Positions 53,006-62,103 of a stretch of DNA of 64,000 nucleotides are shown piece by piece. The notes under the pieces were generated by a model, which worked only from the letters and a program-made list of their open reading frames with translations, ran no database searches and was not told the origin of the DNA. This DNA comes from Coralloluteibacterium stylophorae (GTDB lineage Bacteria > Pseudomonadota > Gammaproteobacteria > Xanthomonadales > Xanthomonadaceae), in NCBI RefSeq assembly GCF_018122625.2, contig NZ_JAGQFT020000002.1:124001-188000 (forward strand). The letters are read 5' to 3'. How positions within the stretch are numbered: the first letter of the stretch is position 1; each line of letters opens with the position of its first letter. Both the position numbers and the translations under genes were made by a program.

Positions 53006-53842
53006 TCAGCCCTTGACGCTGCCCAGCAGCAGGCCTTCGATGTAGTGCCGCTGCAGCAGCAGGAACAGCGCCAGCACCGGCAGTACCGTGACCACCGCGC
53101 CGGCCATCATCATCTCGCTGTCCTGCACGTGCTCGCGCGAGAGCGCGGCCAGCGCCACCGGCAGCGTGTAGTTCTCCTGGTCGGTCAGCACGATCAGCGG
53201 CCACATGAAGTCGTTCCACGCGGCCATGAAGGTGAAGATCGCCAGCGTCACCAGGATCGGCTTGAGCACCGGCAGCACGATCTGGCCGAAGATGCGGAAC
53301 TCGCCGGCGCCGTCGATGCGCGCGGCCTCGAGCAGCTCGTCGGGGATCGAGCGCGCGTACTGGCGCACCAGGAAGATGCCGAACACCGTGGCCAGCATCG
53401 GCACGATCACGCCACCGTAGGTGTTGACCAGCCCCAGGCCCTTCATCATCAGGAACAGCGGCAGCATGGTCACCTGCGCCGGGATCACCAGCGCGCCGAG
53501 CATGGTCTTGAACAGGCCCTCGCGGCCGGCGAAGCGCAGCTTGGCGAAGGCGTATCCGGCCATCAGGTTGAAAGCCAGCGAGATCAGGGTGATCGCGCCC
53601 GACACCAGCAGGCTGTTGAACAGGTAGCGGCCCATGCCGGCGCGGGCGAACAGCTCGGTGTAGTTGTCGAGCGTCGGCGCCTGCGGCAGCAGCGGCGGCG
53701 GGAACTGGCTGGCCTCGCCCTGCGCCATGAACGACACCGACACCATCCACAGCAGCGGCGCCAGCGCGATCGCGGCGAGACCCGCCAGCAGGCCGTTGAT
53801 CAGCGCGCCGGTGAGGCGCGAGGCGCCGACCTGCCGGCTCAT
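53006..53842 (-). CDS. Carbohydrate ABC transporter permease (MalG/UgpE type)
   Basis: Inner-membrane permease of 278 residues with six predicted helices. The first follows residue 14 (LINGLLAGLAAIALAPLLWM), and the EAA loop that docks the ATPase is EAARIDGAGEFRIFGQIVLP (about 186-205). It pairs with the MalF-type permease, whose stop overlaps this ATG (53842). The ATP-binding partner is not adjacent; the MalK-type gene at 37.2-38.3 kb is the only candidate in the window. Confidence 0.93.
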   Translation of the reverse strand: MSRQVGASRLTGALINGLLAGLAAIALAPLLWMVSVSFMAQGEASQFPPPLLPQAPTLDNYTELFARAGMGRYLFNSLLVSGAITLISLAFNLMAGYAFAKLRFAGREGLFKTMLGALVIPAQVTMLPLFLMMKGLGLVNTYGGVIVPMLATVFGIFLVRQYARSIPDELLEAARIDGAGEFRIFGQIVLPVLKPILVTLAIFTFMAAWNDFMWPLIVLTDQENYTLPVALAALSREHVQDSEMMMAGAVVTVLPVLALFLLLQRHYIEGLLLGSVKG

Positions 53843-54720
53843 GCGTAGCCCCGCTTGCGCGCGATGCGCATCAGCACGGTGGTCACGGTCAGGATGATCG
53901 CGAACAGCAGGAAGGCCACCGCCGAGGCACGGCCCAGGTTCCACCACTTGAAGCCTTCCTCGTACATGAAGTACAGCACGCTTACCGTGCTCTGCAGCGG
54001 GTCGCCCTGGGTGATCACGTAGGGCTCGGCGAAGAGCTGGAAGTAGCCCGACAGGGTGATGATGCTCACCACCAGCAGCACCGGCGCCAGCATCGGCAGG
54101 GTGATGTGGCGGAACTGCTTCCAGGCGCCGGCGCCGTCGATGCGCGCGGCCTCGTAGAGATCGCCGGGGATGGCCTGCAGGCCGGCGAGGAAGATCACCA
54201 TGTTGTAGCCGAAGTTCTTCCACACCGCGAACAGGATGATGGTCGGCATCGCCCAGCGCGGGTCGCCGAGCCAGTCGACCGGATCGATGCCGACCAGGCC
54301 CAGGCCGTAGTTCACCAGGCCGTAGCGGGTGTGGAACAGGTAGCGCCAGATCACCGCCACGGCGACGAGCGTGGTCACCACCGGCGCGAACAGCGCGGTG
54401 CGGAAGAAGCCCTTGAAGCGCGCCACCTGCGAGTTCAGCAGCATCGCCGAACCCAGCGACAGCGCGATCGACAGCGGCACGCCGACCACGACGAAGTAGA
54501 AGGTGTTGCCGAGGGCCTTCCAGAACAGCGGCGTGCGCAGCAGTTCCAGGTAGTTGTCGATGGCGACGAAGCGCAGGTTGCGCAGGTCGGCCAGCGCATA
54601 GAGGTCGAAGTCGGTCGCGCTCAGCACCACGGCGGCGGCGACCGGCACGGCGAAGAACACGCCAAGCACGATCATCGCCGGCGCGACGAACATCCAGCCG
54701 GCCAGGTTGTCGCGCCTCAT
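53839..54720 (-). CDS. Carbohydrate ABC transporter permease (MalF/UgpA type)
   Basis: Permease of 293 residues with about six membrane helices, starting MRRDNLAGWMFVAPAMIVLG. The ATPase-docking EAA loop is EAARIDGAGAWKQFRHITLP (about 201-220). The large periplasmic loop of E. coli MalF is absent, as in UgpA-type permeases. ATG 54720 overlaps the solute-binding gene stop and its own stop overlaps the next permease gene, so the three are translationally coupled. The longer open frame upstream lies in the binding-protein gene. Confidence 0.93.
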   Translation of the reverse strand: MRRDNLAGWMFVAPAMIVLGVFFAVPVAAAVVLSATDFDLYALADLRNLRFVAIDNYLELLRTPLFWKALGNTFYFVVVGVPLSIALSLGSAMLLNSQVARFKGFFRTALFAPVVTTLVAVAVIWRYLFHTRYGLVNYGLGLVGIDPVDWLGDPRWAMPTIILFAVWKNFGYNMVIFLAGLQAIPGDLYEAARIDGAGAWKQFRHITLPMLAPVLLVVSIITLSGYFQLFAEPYVITQGDPLQSTVSVLYFMYEEGFKWWNLGRASAVAFLLFAIILTVTTVLMRIARKRGYA

Positions 54721-56051
54721 GCGGCGTCTCCTTCCTGCGCACGCTGCGCTTCCTGGTCGAGCACCCAGCGGCGCTTGGCGAGGATGCCGTCGACGCGGCG
54801 GTCGATCTCGGCCGCGCCTTCCTCGACCGTGTACTGGCCCGCGACCACGCGCTCGGCGATGCGCTGCATCTCGGTGACGATGCGCTCCCACTCGGCGACC
54901 TTGGGCGTGGATTCGACCCGCTCGAGCTGCTCGCGGAACGCCGCGGCATGGGGGTCGTCGGCCAGCGAGGGGAACTCCCAGGTCGAGCGGCGCGGCGGCA
55001 GGTCGCCGGTGAGCGCGTGGAAGCGCTGCTGCACCGCGGGCTCCGAGAGGTATTCGATCAGCGCCCAGGCCGCGTCCTTGTGCTCGGAGGAGCGGAAGAT
55101 CACCAGGCTGCTGCCGCCGGCGCTCGACAGGCCGGGGCCGTCCTTGCCGGGCAGGGGCGCGGTGGCCCAGTCGTCCTGCTGCGAATCCGGCAGGCGTTGC
55201 TGGAACTCGGCGATGTTCCAGGGCCCGGAGACGTAGAAGCTGTAGTAGCCGTTGCCGAACTCGTTCCAGACGTTGGAGATCTGGGTGTTGGCGGCGACCG
55301 GGGCGAGCCGTTCCTCGAAGATCGAGGCGTAGAGCGCGAGCGCGTCGCGGAAGCCCTGCGAGCTGAAGTTGCCGTAGCGGCCGTCGTCGCGCAGCAGCGG
55401 TTCGTCGGCCTGCAGGCCGAAGGCGAGCAGCTGTTCGAACTCGTTGAGCGGCAGCAGCGCGGCGAAGCGGTCGGGGCCGACCTGGGCCTTGATCGCGCGC
55501 ATCTGCGTCATCCACTCGTCCCAGGTGGTCGGAGGATGGTCGAAGCCGGCCTCGGTAAGCAGGTCGCGGCGATAGAAGAACAGGCGCGTGTCGACATACC
55601 AGGGCACGCCCAGGGTGCGACCGTGGATGACGTTGGTGTCCCAGATCGCCGGGAAGTAGTCGCCGGCATCGACGGTGGCCGACGCGGCCACGCGGGCATC
55701 CAGCGGCTCGAGCGCGCCCAGCGCGTCGAACTCCGGCACCCAGGTGTTGCCCAGCGGCACGATGTCGGGCAGGGCGTCCGCGGCGAAGGAGGTCATGAGC
55801 TTCTCGTGCGCCGACTTCACCGGAAGCTGCTGCAGCTCGACCCGGATCCCGGGATGGCGCGCCTCGAAGTCCGGGATCAGCTGGGCGACGACCTCGCCCT
55901 CGCGGCCCATGACCCAGAAGTCGAGGGTGACGACGTCGGCGTCGCCGCGGCCGCAGCCTGCCAGGGTCGCGCACGCGAGCGCGAGCGACAGTCCGGCGCG
56001 CGCGCGGTTCGTGAGCGCCGGGCGTCGCGGCGTGATCGTCCTCGCGGCCAT
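54717..56051 (-). CDS. Extracellular solute-binding lipoprotein (family 1, sugar)
   Basis: A 444-residue sugar-binding protein. The signal ends in the lipobox TLAGC (lipid cysteine C33), which is unusual for a Gram-negative binding protein, most of which are soluble. The two-lobed family 1 pattern is clear: VTLDFWVMGREGEVVAQLIPDFEARHPGIRV (in parts), ALPDIVPLGNTWVPEF, GVPWYVDTRLFFYRRDLL and AGGSSLVIFRSSEHKDAAW. Tryptophans and acidic residues suited to oligosaccharide stacking are present. ATG 56051 lies 5 bp after the GH144-like stop. The substrate is unknown; a gluco-oligosaccharide is inferred from neighbours. Confidence 0.92.
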   Translation of the reverse strand: MAARTITPRRPALTNRARAGLSLALACATLAGCGRGDADVVTLDFWVMGREGEVVAQLIPDFEARHPGIRVELQQLPVKSAHEKLMTSFAADALPDIVPLGNTWVPEFDALGALEPLDARVAASATVDAGDYFPAIWDTNVIHGRTLGVPWYVDTRLFFYRRDLLTEAGFDHPPTTWDEWMTQMRAIKAQVGPDRFAALLPLNEFEQLLAFGLQADEPLLRDDGRYGNFSSQGFRDALALYASIFEERLAPVAANTQISNVWNEFGNGYYSFYVSGPWNIAEFQQRLPDSQQDDWATAPLPGKDGPGLSSAGGSSLVIFRSSEHKDAAWALIEYLSEPAVQQRFHALTGDLPPRRSTWEFPSLADDPHAAAFREQLERVESTPKVAEWERIVTEMQRIAERVVAGQYTVEEGAAEIDRRVDGILAKRRWVLDQEAQRAQEGDAA

Positions 56052-56056
56052 CCGGG

Positions 56057-57568
56057 TCAGTCGTTCCGCGGCGCGGGAACGTGCGGATCCGGCGCGGTGT
56101 CCGGGGCCTGCGGCGCGTTCACCGGCTCCAGCCAGCCGCCGCGGAAGCCGGCCCGGACCAGGCCGGTGCGGATGTGCGGGTTGTTCCGCATCACCTCCCA
56201 CACGAAGTCGTCGCGGTAGTTCTCGATCATCGCCAGGATCGGGCCCTGGTCGATGCCGATGTACTGGCTGGCCACCCAGCCGAAGCCGGGGATGATCTGC
56301 CCGGTCTTCAGCTCGACGTTGTCGTAGCGGAAGCTGCGGTTGAACGAATCGAGGAAGCCGTAGTCGGCGTAGATCTGGTCGCCGTAGAGGTCATGCATCT
56401 CCTGCACCGCCGGGATCACGATCTCCGGCGCGAACGGCAGGGATGCCGCCGCCGCGGTCGGCGCGATGGTGCCGTCGTCGAACTCGTCGGGGAAGCCGAT
56501 GCCGCCGCGCGCGGAGTAGTGGCGGAACTCGCGGGTCTCGCCCTGGTAGGTCTCGGTGGCGACCTGCGGCCCGTCGCTCGCGGTCAGGCCCCAGATGTTC
56601 TCGCCGTAGCCCTGCCAGCGCATCGGGTTGTCGATCGCGTAGGCGCGCTGCGCGTAGGTCGCGCGGCGGCTGTTCTCGAAGTAGTCGAAGCCGCGCTCGC
56701 GCATGTAGCGGTCGCGGATGCCGCGGAAGTCGACCCAGACGTGGCTGTACTGGTGGCCGAAGTGCGGGCCGAAGCCCAGGTGCTGCTGGTCCTCGTACAG
56801 GCCCCAGGACCGCTCGTAGGTCCTGGTCCAGGCCTGCCAGGCCTCCGGGGCGATCGGGTGGGTCGGCGAGGCGAGCGCGAGCAGGTAGACCAGCATCGCC
56901 TCGTTGTAGCCCTGCCAATCGTTGGCGATGGTGCCGCTCTCGGGGAACCAGCCCATCGAGATCAGCGGCGGGCGCTCCTGCAGGAAGCTCCAGTCCACGC
57001 GCCGGTAGATCGCCTCGGCGAGCTCGCGGATCTCCGCTTCGTCGGCGCCGTCGCCGCCGTAGTAGGACTGCGCGAAGAGCACGCCGCCCAGCAGCAGCGC
57101 GGTGTCGACCGAGGAGAGCTCGACCCAGCTGTCGTAGCGCGTGCCGCTGTCGAGGTGCAGGAAGTGGTAGTAGAAGCCCTTGTGCCCGGCGGTGCCGGAT
57201 TCCTCCGGGCCCATCGGCGCATCGTGCAGGAAGCGCAGCGTGGTCAGCGTGCGCTCGCGCGCCTGTTCGCGGGAGACCCAGCCGTGCTCGGCGCCGATCG
57301 CGTAGGCGGTCAGCGCGAAGCCGACGGCGGCCACGCTGGAGAAGGGCTCGTCGTAGGGATAGCGGTCAGGAACCAGCCCGTTGTCGGGGTTGGCGGTATC
57401 CCAGAAGTATCGGAACGTCCTTTCCTGCAGATCCTCGAAGAGGGGCGGCAGGGGAGGGCGCTCGGTATCGGCGACCTCGTCCTGCCGCGGTTCCAGCGCG
57501 GGCGTGGCGCAGCCTGCGGCGAGCACGGCGAGGGCGGAGGCGAGGACGGTGGCGGCGAGTCGGTGCAT
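56057..57568 (-). CDS. GH144-like glucanase lipoprotein (glucoamylase family, PF10091 type)
   Basis: A 503-residue lipoprotein with lipobox LAAGC (lipid cysteine C20). The mature part is an (alpha/alpha)6 barrel with the hallmarks of the 'glucoamylase'/GH144 group: RTFRYFWDTANPDNGLVPDR (in parts), SVAAVGFALTAYAIGAE, GHKGFYYHFLHLDSGTR, SSVDTALLLGG, WQGYNEAMLVYLLAL, GENIWGLTASDGP and FGWVASQYIGIDQGP. Characterised GH144 enzymes are endo-beta-1,2-glucanases, and the same fold occurs within cyclic beta-1,2-glucan synthases. The ATG at 57568 is preferred to a GTG at 57577. Two LacI-type operators stand upstream. Confidence 0.88.
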   Translation of the reverse strand: MHRLAATVLASALAVLAAGCATPALEPRQDEVADTERPPLPPLFEDLQERTFRYFWDTANPDNGLVPDRYPYDEPFSSVAAVGFALTAYAIGAEHGWVSREQARERTLTTLRFLHDAPMGPEESGTAGHKGFYYHFLHLDSGTRYDSWVELSSVDTALLLGGVLFAQSYYGGDGADEAEIRELAEAIYRRVDWSFLQERPPLISMGWFPESGTIANDWQGYNEAMLVYLLALASPTHPIAPEAWQAWTRTYERSWGLYEDQQHLGFGPHFGHQYSHVWVDFRGIRDRYMRERGFDYFENSRRATYAQRAYAIDNPMRWQGYGENIWGLTASDGPQVATETYQGETREFRHYSARGGIGFPDEFDDGTIAPTAAAASLPFAPEIVIPAVQEMHDLYGDQIYADYGFLDSFNRSFRYDNVELKTGQIIPGFGWVASQYIGIDQGPILAMIENYRDDFVWEVMRNNPHIRTGLVRAGFRGGWLEPVNAPQAPDTAPDPHVPAPRND

Positions 57569-57584
57569 GGCGGTCACAGGGCTC

Positions 57585-57598
57585 TGTAATCGTTTACA
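57585..57598. promoter_or_regulatory. LacI-type operator, proximal, upstream of the GH144-like gene
   Basis: TGTAATCGTTTACA is near-perfectly palindromic and shares 12 of 14 positions with the sites at 38335 and 61813 when read on the minus strand (TGTAAACGATTACA is its reverse complement). It ends 16 bp before the ATG, so bound repressor would block initiation or elongation into the GH144-transporter operon. Confidence 0.7.
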
Positions 57599-57635
57599 TC
57601 GGCGAATTGTCGATCCTTGTACGACAGGCGTTCCG

Positions 57636-57649
57636 TCGAAAGGTTTACA
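57636..57649. promoter_or_regulatory. LacI-type operator, distal, upstream of the GH144-like gene
   Basis: On the minus strand TGTAAACCTTTCGA matches the 14-mer of the other sites at 11 of 14 positions. Its centre is 51 bp from the proximal site, about five helical turns, so two dimers could bind on one face of the DNA or loop it. It lies between the TonB receptor stop and the GH144-like start. Confidence 0.5.
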
Positions 57650-57709
57650 TCGCGATGTTCAGGAGCGTGAGAAACCGGCCGCCGCGCCGGGCGGCGGCCG
57701 GTGCAGCGC

Positions 57710-60688
57710 TTACCAGCTCATGCCGAAGGTGAGCTTGAAGGTGCGGGTGGGCAGCAGGATCGCGTCGCCGTTCCGCGTCAGGTAGTCCTCGTTGTACACG
57801 CCCGGATCGCCCTTCCACGTCTCGTAGCTCGTGTAGTTCCGCGCGTTGGTGACATTGAACACGTCGCCGCGGATGCGGAAGCTGAAGTCGGTGCCGGTGT
57901 AGAACACCTTCTCCAGCGCGAGGTCGAGCTGCTTCTGCCCGAAGGTGGTGTCGGGCTTGACCGACTCGAAGAAGCAGTTGGCGTTGTCCGGAGCGTCGTA
58001 GCAGTTGGTCGCGGTCAGGTAGTTCGGCGTCGCCAGCACGAGCTTGGCCGAGCCGGTGATGCCCCAGGGCAGGTCGTAGATGCCGGTGGCGACCAGGCGG
58101 TGCTTCGGGATGCCGATCGAAGGGTAGAACGGCTGCCCTTCGAGCGTCGGGTAGTCGAAGAAGTAGTGCTCGTCGGTCGCGGCGGCGTTCTGCCGGTTCT
58201 CGGACGAGTCGCTGTAGGTGTAGGCGAAGGTGACACCCCAGCCCGACGCCTCGGTGTAGGGCTTCTCCGCCGACAGCAGGACCGAGTTCAGTCGCGTCTC
58301 GACGCCGTTGTCCAGCAGGATCAGGCTGCCGTAGCCCGGGATCGGCTGACCCCATGGCTGGCCGCCGTAGGTGCCGCCGTTGTCGCGGAACTCGCCGTCG
58401 GCGAAGCGGTTGCCGAGCCGGTAGTAGACGCCGTCCTTGCTCTCGACGTGCGAGATCGTGCCCGACACGTTCCAGTCGCCCCAGGTGTCGCGGATGCCGA
58501 GGCTGAACTGGTCGGAGTAGGGCACCTTCAGGTCGTTGTTCAGCAGGTCGATCTCGCCGCCGACGTTCGGATTGGCGGCCGCCAGCTCGGCCAGTGCCGC
58601 GGGATCGTAGAAGGACTCGTCCCAGTTGACGCAGGTCGTCTGCGTGGCGGGATCGCAGGGCCGGATCGGCGAGTTGAAGTCGTAGGCGTAGCGGACGAAG
58701 CCGAAGCGAGCCTGCTCGAGCTGCAGGTAGTCGAACAGGTTGCGGTCGTAGGAGCGGCCGGCGCCGCCGAAGATCACCCGCGACTCGTCGGCGTCCTCGC
58801 TGATGTCGTAGGAGAAGCCGAAGCGGGGCGCGAACGCACCGTCGAAGTTGTCGCGGTTGCTGCCGGTGCTGATGTAGTCCTCGATGTCGTAGTCGGTGTC
58901 CTGGATGTTGGCCCAGTTGCGCAGGGCCTCGACCAGATCCGGCGGCGTCTCGAAGTCGGTGTAGGCGGGCGTCTCCTCGTAGTCGTAGCGCACGCCGAGG
59001 TTCAGGGTCAGGCGGTCGGTGACGTCCCAGTCGTCCTGGAAGTAGATGCCGTACTGCTTGTTGTCGGACTCGATGGCCGGGTTGCCGCCGGGCAGCGTGG
59101 CGCCGAACTCCACCCGCGTCGGGATCGTCAGGCTCTCCTCGAGGCTGTAGTAGTACTGCGGGTTGTAGTTGATCTGCTCGAGCGCGCGGACCTTGACCTG
59201 CTTGTACTTGATGCCGGTCTTGAAGGTATGCCCTTCGAGGCCGAAGTAGCTCAGGTCGTTCTGGAAGGAGTAGCCCTCCTGGCCCTTGTCCTGGTAGTCG
59301 GCGCTGCCACCGGTGCGCAGCACGACCAGCCGCTCGCGCTCGCCGCGGTCGATGGTGTACTGGCGGCCGAACTCGTTGACCGCGGGCAGGCCGATGCGGG
59401 TCGCGTCCTCGTAGGTGAGGTGCGCGTCGTTCAGCCAGTTCAGGCCGCTGAACTGGTAGCGCAGGTCGACGCGGGTCTCGGTGTTGTCGGTGTTGCTGGC
59501 GAAGCTCGACACGTTCGGGCCGTTGCCGGCGCCCTGGCTGTCGGTCTCCAGGCGCTTGCGGAAGGTCAGCTCGACCAGATGCTCGTCGCCGGGGATGAGG
59601 CTGAGCTTGCCGAAGTAGAGGTCGGAGTCGAACGGCGCGTTGAAGACCCCGGTCTGCTCGCGGAGTTCGGGCGGCAGGTCCTCGATGGCGTAGCTCTCGC
59701 CGGGGATCACGTCGCGCGGCGAGACGATGCTCTTGTTCTCGTAGGCGACGAAGAAGTGCAGGAGGTCCTTGACGATCGGGCCGCCGAAGGTGACGCCGTA
59801 CTGCTCATCGACCGACTCCACCTTCTCGCCGTTCGCGAGCTCGGTCGGCGTGGAGGCGCGCCAGCCGTCGGCGGTGCGGTCCCAGAAGAAGTCGCCGTGG
59901 AATTCGTTGGTGCCGGACTTGGTCACCGCGGTGACCGCGGCGCCGCTGATCTGGTCGTACTCGGCCTTGTAGTTCGAGGTGATGACCTTGTACTCGCCGA
60001 TCGCCGACTGCGGGAACGGGTTGCCGCGGCTCTGGTCCTGACCGGAGACGCCGCCCTTGAGCACGTAGTTCTTCTGGCCGACACCGTCGATGAAGACGTT
60101 GATCGCATTGGACGATTGCGCGCCGCTGCGCAGCTGGCTGGTGCCGTTGGCCGAGGTGATGAACTGCACGCCCGGAACGGTGTCGGCGAAGGCCAGGAAG
60201 TTGCGCGAGGCCTGCGGAAGCGCGTCGATCTGCTTCTGCGAGACGTAGTTCGCGACCTCCGAGGTCTTGGTTTCCTCGATGCGGGTGCCGGTGACGGTGA
60301 TCGACTCGAGCGTGGTCGCGTCGGAGCTGGCCTGCGCCTGCTCGCCCGCCACGGGGACGTCGAGGGTCGCGGTCTGGCCGATGCGCAGCTGCACCGTGCG
60401 CGAGCCGGCCTGCCCGCCGGCGAGCACCGTGACCTCGTAGGTGCCCGGCGGCAGGCCTGGAATGAAATAGCTGCCGCCGGCGTCGGCGGTGACGCTGCGC
60501 GACAGGCCGGTGGCGGTGTTGCGGACCTGGACCTGCGCGTTGGCGGCGGCAGTGCCGCCGGCGGTGACCTGGCCGCGCAGTGTGGCCGAGGTGCTCTGCG
60601 CGTAGCTGTCGGTGGGGAAATACATGGCCGGCGCGAGCGCGCCGATCATCGCGGCGAGCGCGCACTTCCTGATGTTGGGGTACTTCAT
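57710..60688 (-). CDS. TonB-dependent receptor (Oar-type, with N-terminal carboxypeptidase-regulatory domain)
   Basis: Outer-membrane receptor of 992 residues. After the signal peptide (about 1-31, ending DSYAQ) comes a beta-sandwich typical of CarboxypepD_reg/Oar receptors (TLRGQVTAGGTAAANAQVQV, GLPPGTYEVTVLAGGQ). The TonB-box region and plug follow (VTGTRIEETKTSEVANYVSQ in part, NVFIDGVGQKNYVLKGGVSGQDQSRG in part), then a 22-stranded barrel ending in FKLTFGMSW with the C-terminal aromatic. It should take up oligosaccharides too large for porins. It lies 70 bp downstream of lacI. ATG 60688 has GGAGGG upstream. Confidence 0.93.
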   Translation of the reverse strand: MKYPNIRKCALAAMIGALAPAMYFPTDSYAQSTSATLRGQVTAGGTAAANAQVQVRNTATGLSRSVTADAGGSYFIPGLPPGTYEVTVLAGGQAGSRTVQLRIGQTATLDVPVAGEQAQASSDATTLESITVTGTRIEETKTSEVANYVSQKQIDALPQASRNFLAFADTVPGVQFITSANGTSQLRSGAQSSNAINVFIDGVGQKNYVLKGGVSGQDQSRGNPFPQSAIGEYKVITSNYKAEYDQISGAAVTAVTKSGTNEFHGDFFWDRTADGWRASTPTELANGEKVESVDEQYGVTFGGPIVKDLLHFFVAYENKSIVSPRDVIPGESYAIEDLPPELREQTGVFNAPFDSDLYFGKLSLIPGDEHLVELTFRKRLETDSQGAGNGPNVSSFASNTDNTETRVDLRYQFSGLNWLNDAHLTYEDATRIGLPAVNEFGRQYTIDRGERERLVVLRTGGSADYQDKGQEGYSFQNDLSYFGLEGHTFKTGIKYKQVKVRALEQINYNPQYYYSLEESLTIPTRVEFGATLPGGNPAIESDNKQYGIYFQDDWDVTDRLTLNLGVRYDYEETPAYTDFETPPDLVEALRNWANIQDTDYDIEDYISTGSNRDNFDGAFAPRFGFSYDISEDADESRVIFGGAGRSYDRNLFDYLQLEQARFGFVRYAYDFNSPIRPCDPATQTTCVNWDESFYDPAALAELAAANPNVGGEIDLLNNDLKVPYSDQFSLGIRDTWGDWNVSGTISHVESKDGVYYRLGNRFADGEFRDNGGTYGGQPWGQPIPGYGSLILLDNGVETRLNSVLLSAEKPYTEASGWGVTFAYTYSDSSENRQNAAATDEHYFFDYPTLEGQPFYPSIGIPKHRLVATGIYDLPWGITGSAKLVLATPNYLTATNCYDAPDNANCFFESVKPDTTFGQKQLDLALEKVFYTGTDFSFRIRGDVFNVTNARNYTSYETWKGDPGVYNEDYLTRNGDAILLPTRTFKLTFGMSW

Positions 60689-60758
60689 GACTGGAACCCT
60701 CCCAAGGGGGAAACAAAGGTGGCTTACATCGGGGGACGTTGTTGTTGTTCGTCTTCGA

Positions 60759-61772
60759 TCAGCGGGTGGATGCGGAGCCGGCGCCACAGCTGGCGCGCAC
60801 GACCAGTTCCGGCGAGACCGTGTGGGTCTCGACCTCTGCAACGGTGGACTCGGTGACGACGGCGATGAGCCGGTCCATGGCGTGCCGGCCGAGGTCGGCG
60901 ATTCGTACCCGGCACGTGGTGAGCGGCGGGTTGACGAAGCGCGAGATCGGGATGTCGTCGAAGCCGGCCAGCGCGATGTCGACGGGCACGCGCAGCCCGG
61001 CAGCGGCGAGCGCGAACAGGCAGCCGATCGCCATGCTGTCGTTGCCGGCGAAAACCGCGTCGGGACGTCGCGCCATCGCCGCGATCGCCTGTCCGGCGCG
61101 GTGTCCGGATTCCTCGGTGAACCCGCCCGGGAGAACCTCGGGCTCCTGATCGGGCGCCAGTTCGGCGAGGGCGTCGCGGTAGCCGCGCAGGCGCTCGGCG
61201 GCCTCGAAGTTGTCCTGCGGGCCCGCGATGTGGGCGATGCGCCGGTGGCCGAGCCCGATCAGGTGGCGCACCACGGCCTGGGCGCCGCCGTAGTTGTCGA
61301 CGCTGAAGCTCGGCACGCGCTCGTCCGCGCACTGCGTGTTCATGACCACGGTCGGCAGGCCGGCACGCAGATGCGTGCCGAGGAATGCGGCGTCGGCGTA
61401 GGGCGACATCAGCAGCAGCCCGTCCACGCGACCGTGCAGGGCGCGGATCGCGGCCGCGGCCTCGGCGGCATTGCCGTGCGAGCTCGACACCATGAGGTGC
61501 AGGCCGTGCGCGCGCGCGGCGAGATCCAGGCCGCGGATCAACTCGGAGAAGAACTCGCCGTAGAGCTCGGGCAGCAGCGCGCCGACGGTGTGGGTGCGGC
61601 GGGTGATCAGGCTGCGCGCCATGCCGTTCGGCGCATAGTCGAGGCGCTGCGCCGCCTTGAGCACGCGCGCGCGGGTCGCGTCCGACATGTTGCCGCGGCC
61701 GTTCAGTGCCCGGGACACGCTGGCGACCGAAACATTCGCCTCCCGCGCGACGTCCTTGATCGTCGCGGTCAT
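60759..61772 (-). CDS. LacI-family transcriptional regulator
   Basis: A 337-residue repressor. The N-terminal HTH and hinge read TIKDVAREANVSVASVSRAL, NGRGNMSDATRARVLKAAQRLDY (in parts) and PNGMARSLITRRT. A periplasmic-binding-protein-like ligand domain follows (VGALLPELYGEFFSELIRG, FAGNDSMAIGCLFAL, DIALAGFDDIPISRFVNPPLTT). The effector is probably a sugar of the local pathway. It lies upstream of the TonB gene, and an exact copy of the 14-bp operator overlaps its own promoter (61811-61838), so autorepression is expected. Confidence 0.93.
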   Translation of the reverse strand: MTATIKDVAREANVSVASVSRALNGRGNMSDATRARVLKAAQRLDYAPNGMARSLITRRTHTVGALLPELYGEFFSELIRGLDLAARAHGLHLMVSSSHGNAAEAAAAIRALHGRVDGLLLMSPYADAAFLGTHLRAGLPTVVMNTQCADERVPSFSVDNYGGAQAVVRHLIGLGHRRIAHIAGPQDNFEAAERLRGYRDALAELAPDQEPEVLPGGFTEESGHRAGQAIAAMARRPDAVFAGNDSMAIGCLFALAAAGLRVPVDIALAGFDDIPISRFVNPPLTTCRVRIADLGRHAMDRLIAVVTESTVAEVETHTVSPELVVRASCGAGSASTR

Positions 61773-62103
61773 GGCGCGCAGCTGGAATCGTGGGAGCGCA
61801 TGCGGCGCGGACTGTAAACGTTTTCATCGGCAAGTAAAGAAAACGTTGGAGCCGTGATTGTTGCGTTGCAAAAGAAATTGGTGCAGCGTCACCGAAACCG
61901 CTGATCCGGATCAGGAAGTTCTCTGCTGCGTCGTAGCAATCCCTTCACGCGATCCATGGCGGAATGCTGCGGAGCGGCACGCGAAGAGCGCGGTCTCGAC
62001 GGGTGTCACACCACCGACCTGCAATCAACTCAAGCCCTTCACGGCGTTTGTTACAGCCTCCTTCCAGGTCCCGCATCCGGGACAACCGAACAGGATCGAA
62101 CTG
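61773..62103. other. 331-bp intergenic region
   Basis: Between divergent lacI and the small gene at 62104. Apart from the lacI promoter and operators (61811-61847), the stretch 61850-62103 is less GC-rich than average and holds no convincing coding frame, RNA gene or repeat. The promoter of the 62104 gene must lie here, but I found no clear -35/-10 pair. Confidence 0.6.
61811..61838 (-). promoter_or_regulatory. lacI promoter overlapped by LacI-type operator
   Basis: On the minus strand TTTACT (61833-61838) and TACAGT (61811-61816) are separated by 16 bp, about 39 bp before the ATG. The operator TGTAAACGTTTTCA (61813-61826) covers the -10 and part of the spacer, and is identical to the malK/zwf site. 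A further partial copy, GAAAACGTT at 61839-61847, lies just upstream. This predicts repression of lacI by its product. Confidence 0.65.

Noticed and set aside
50331-53750. A very long open frame on the minus strand, in a frame different from the discoidin gene
   Set aside because: The translation is Arg/Ala/Gly/Pro-rich without recognisable motifs and overlaps clear genes. It is a shadow caused by high GC, as are the long plus-strand frame at 50078-53848 and the frame at 38170-39858.
60715-60728. A further LacI operator upstream of the TonB receptor gene
   Set aside because: Only TGTAA and two other positions agree (about 7 of 14), the match expected by chance near an AT-richer leader.
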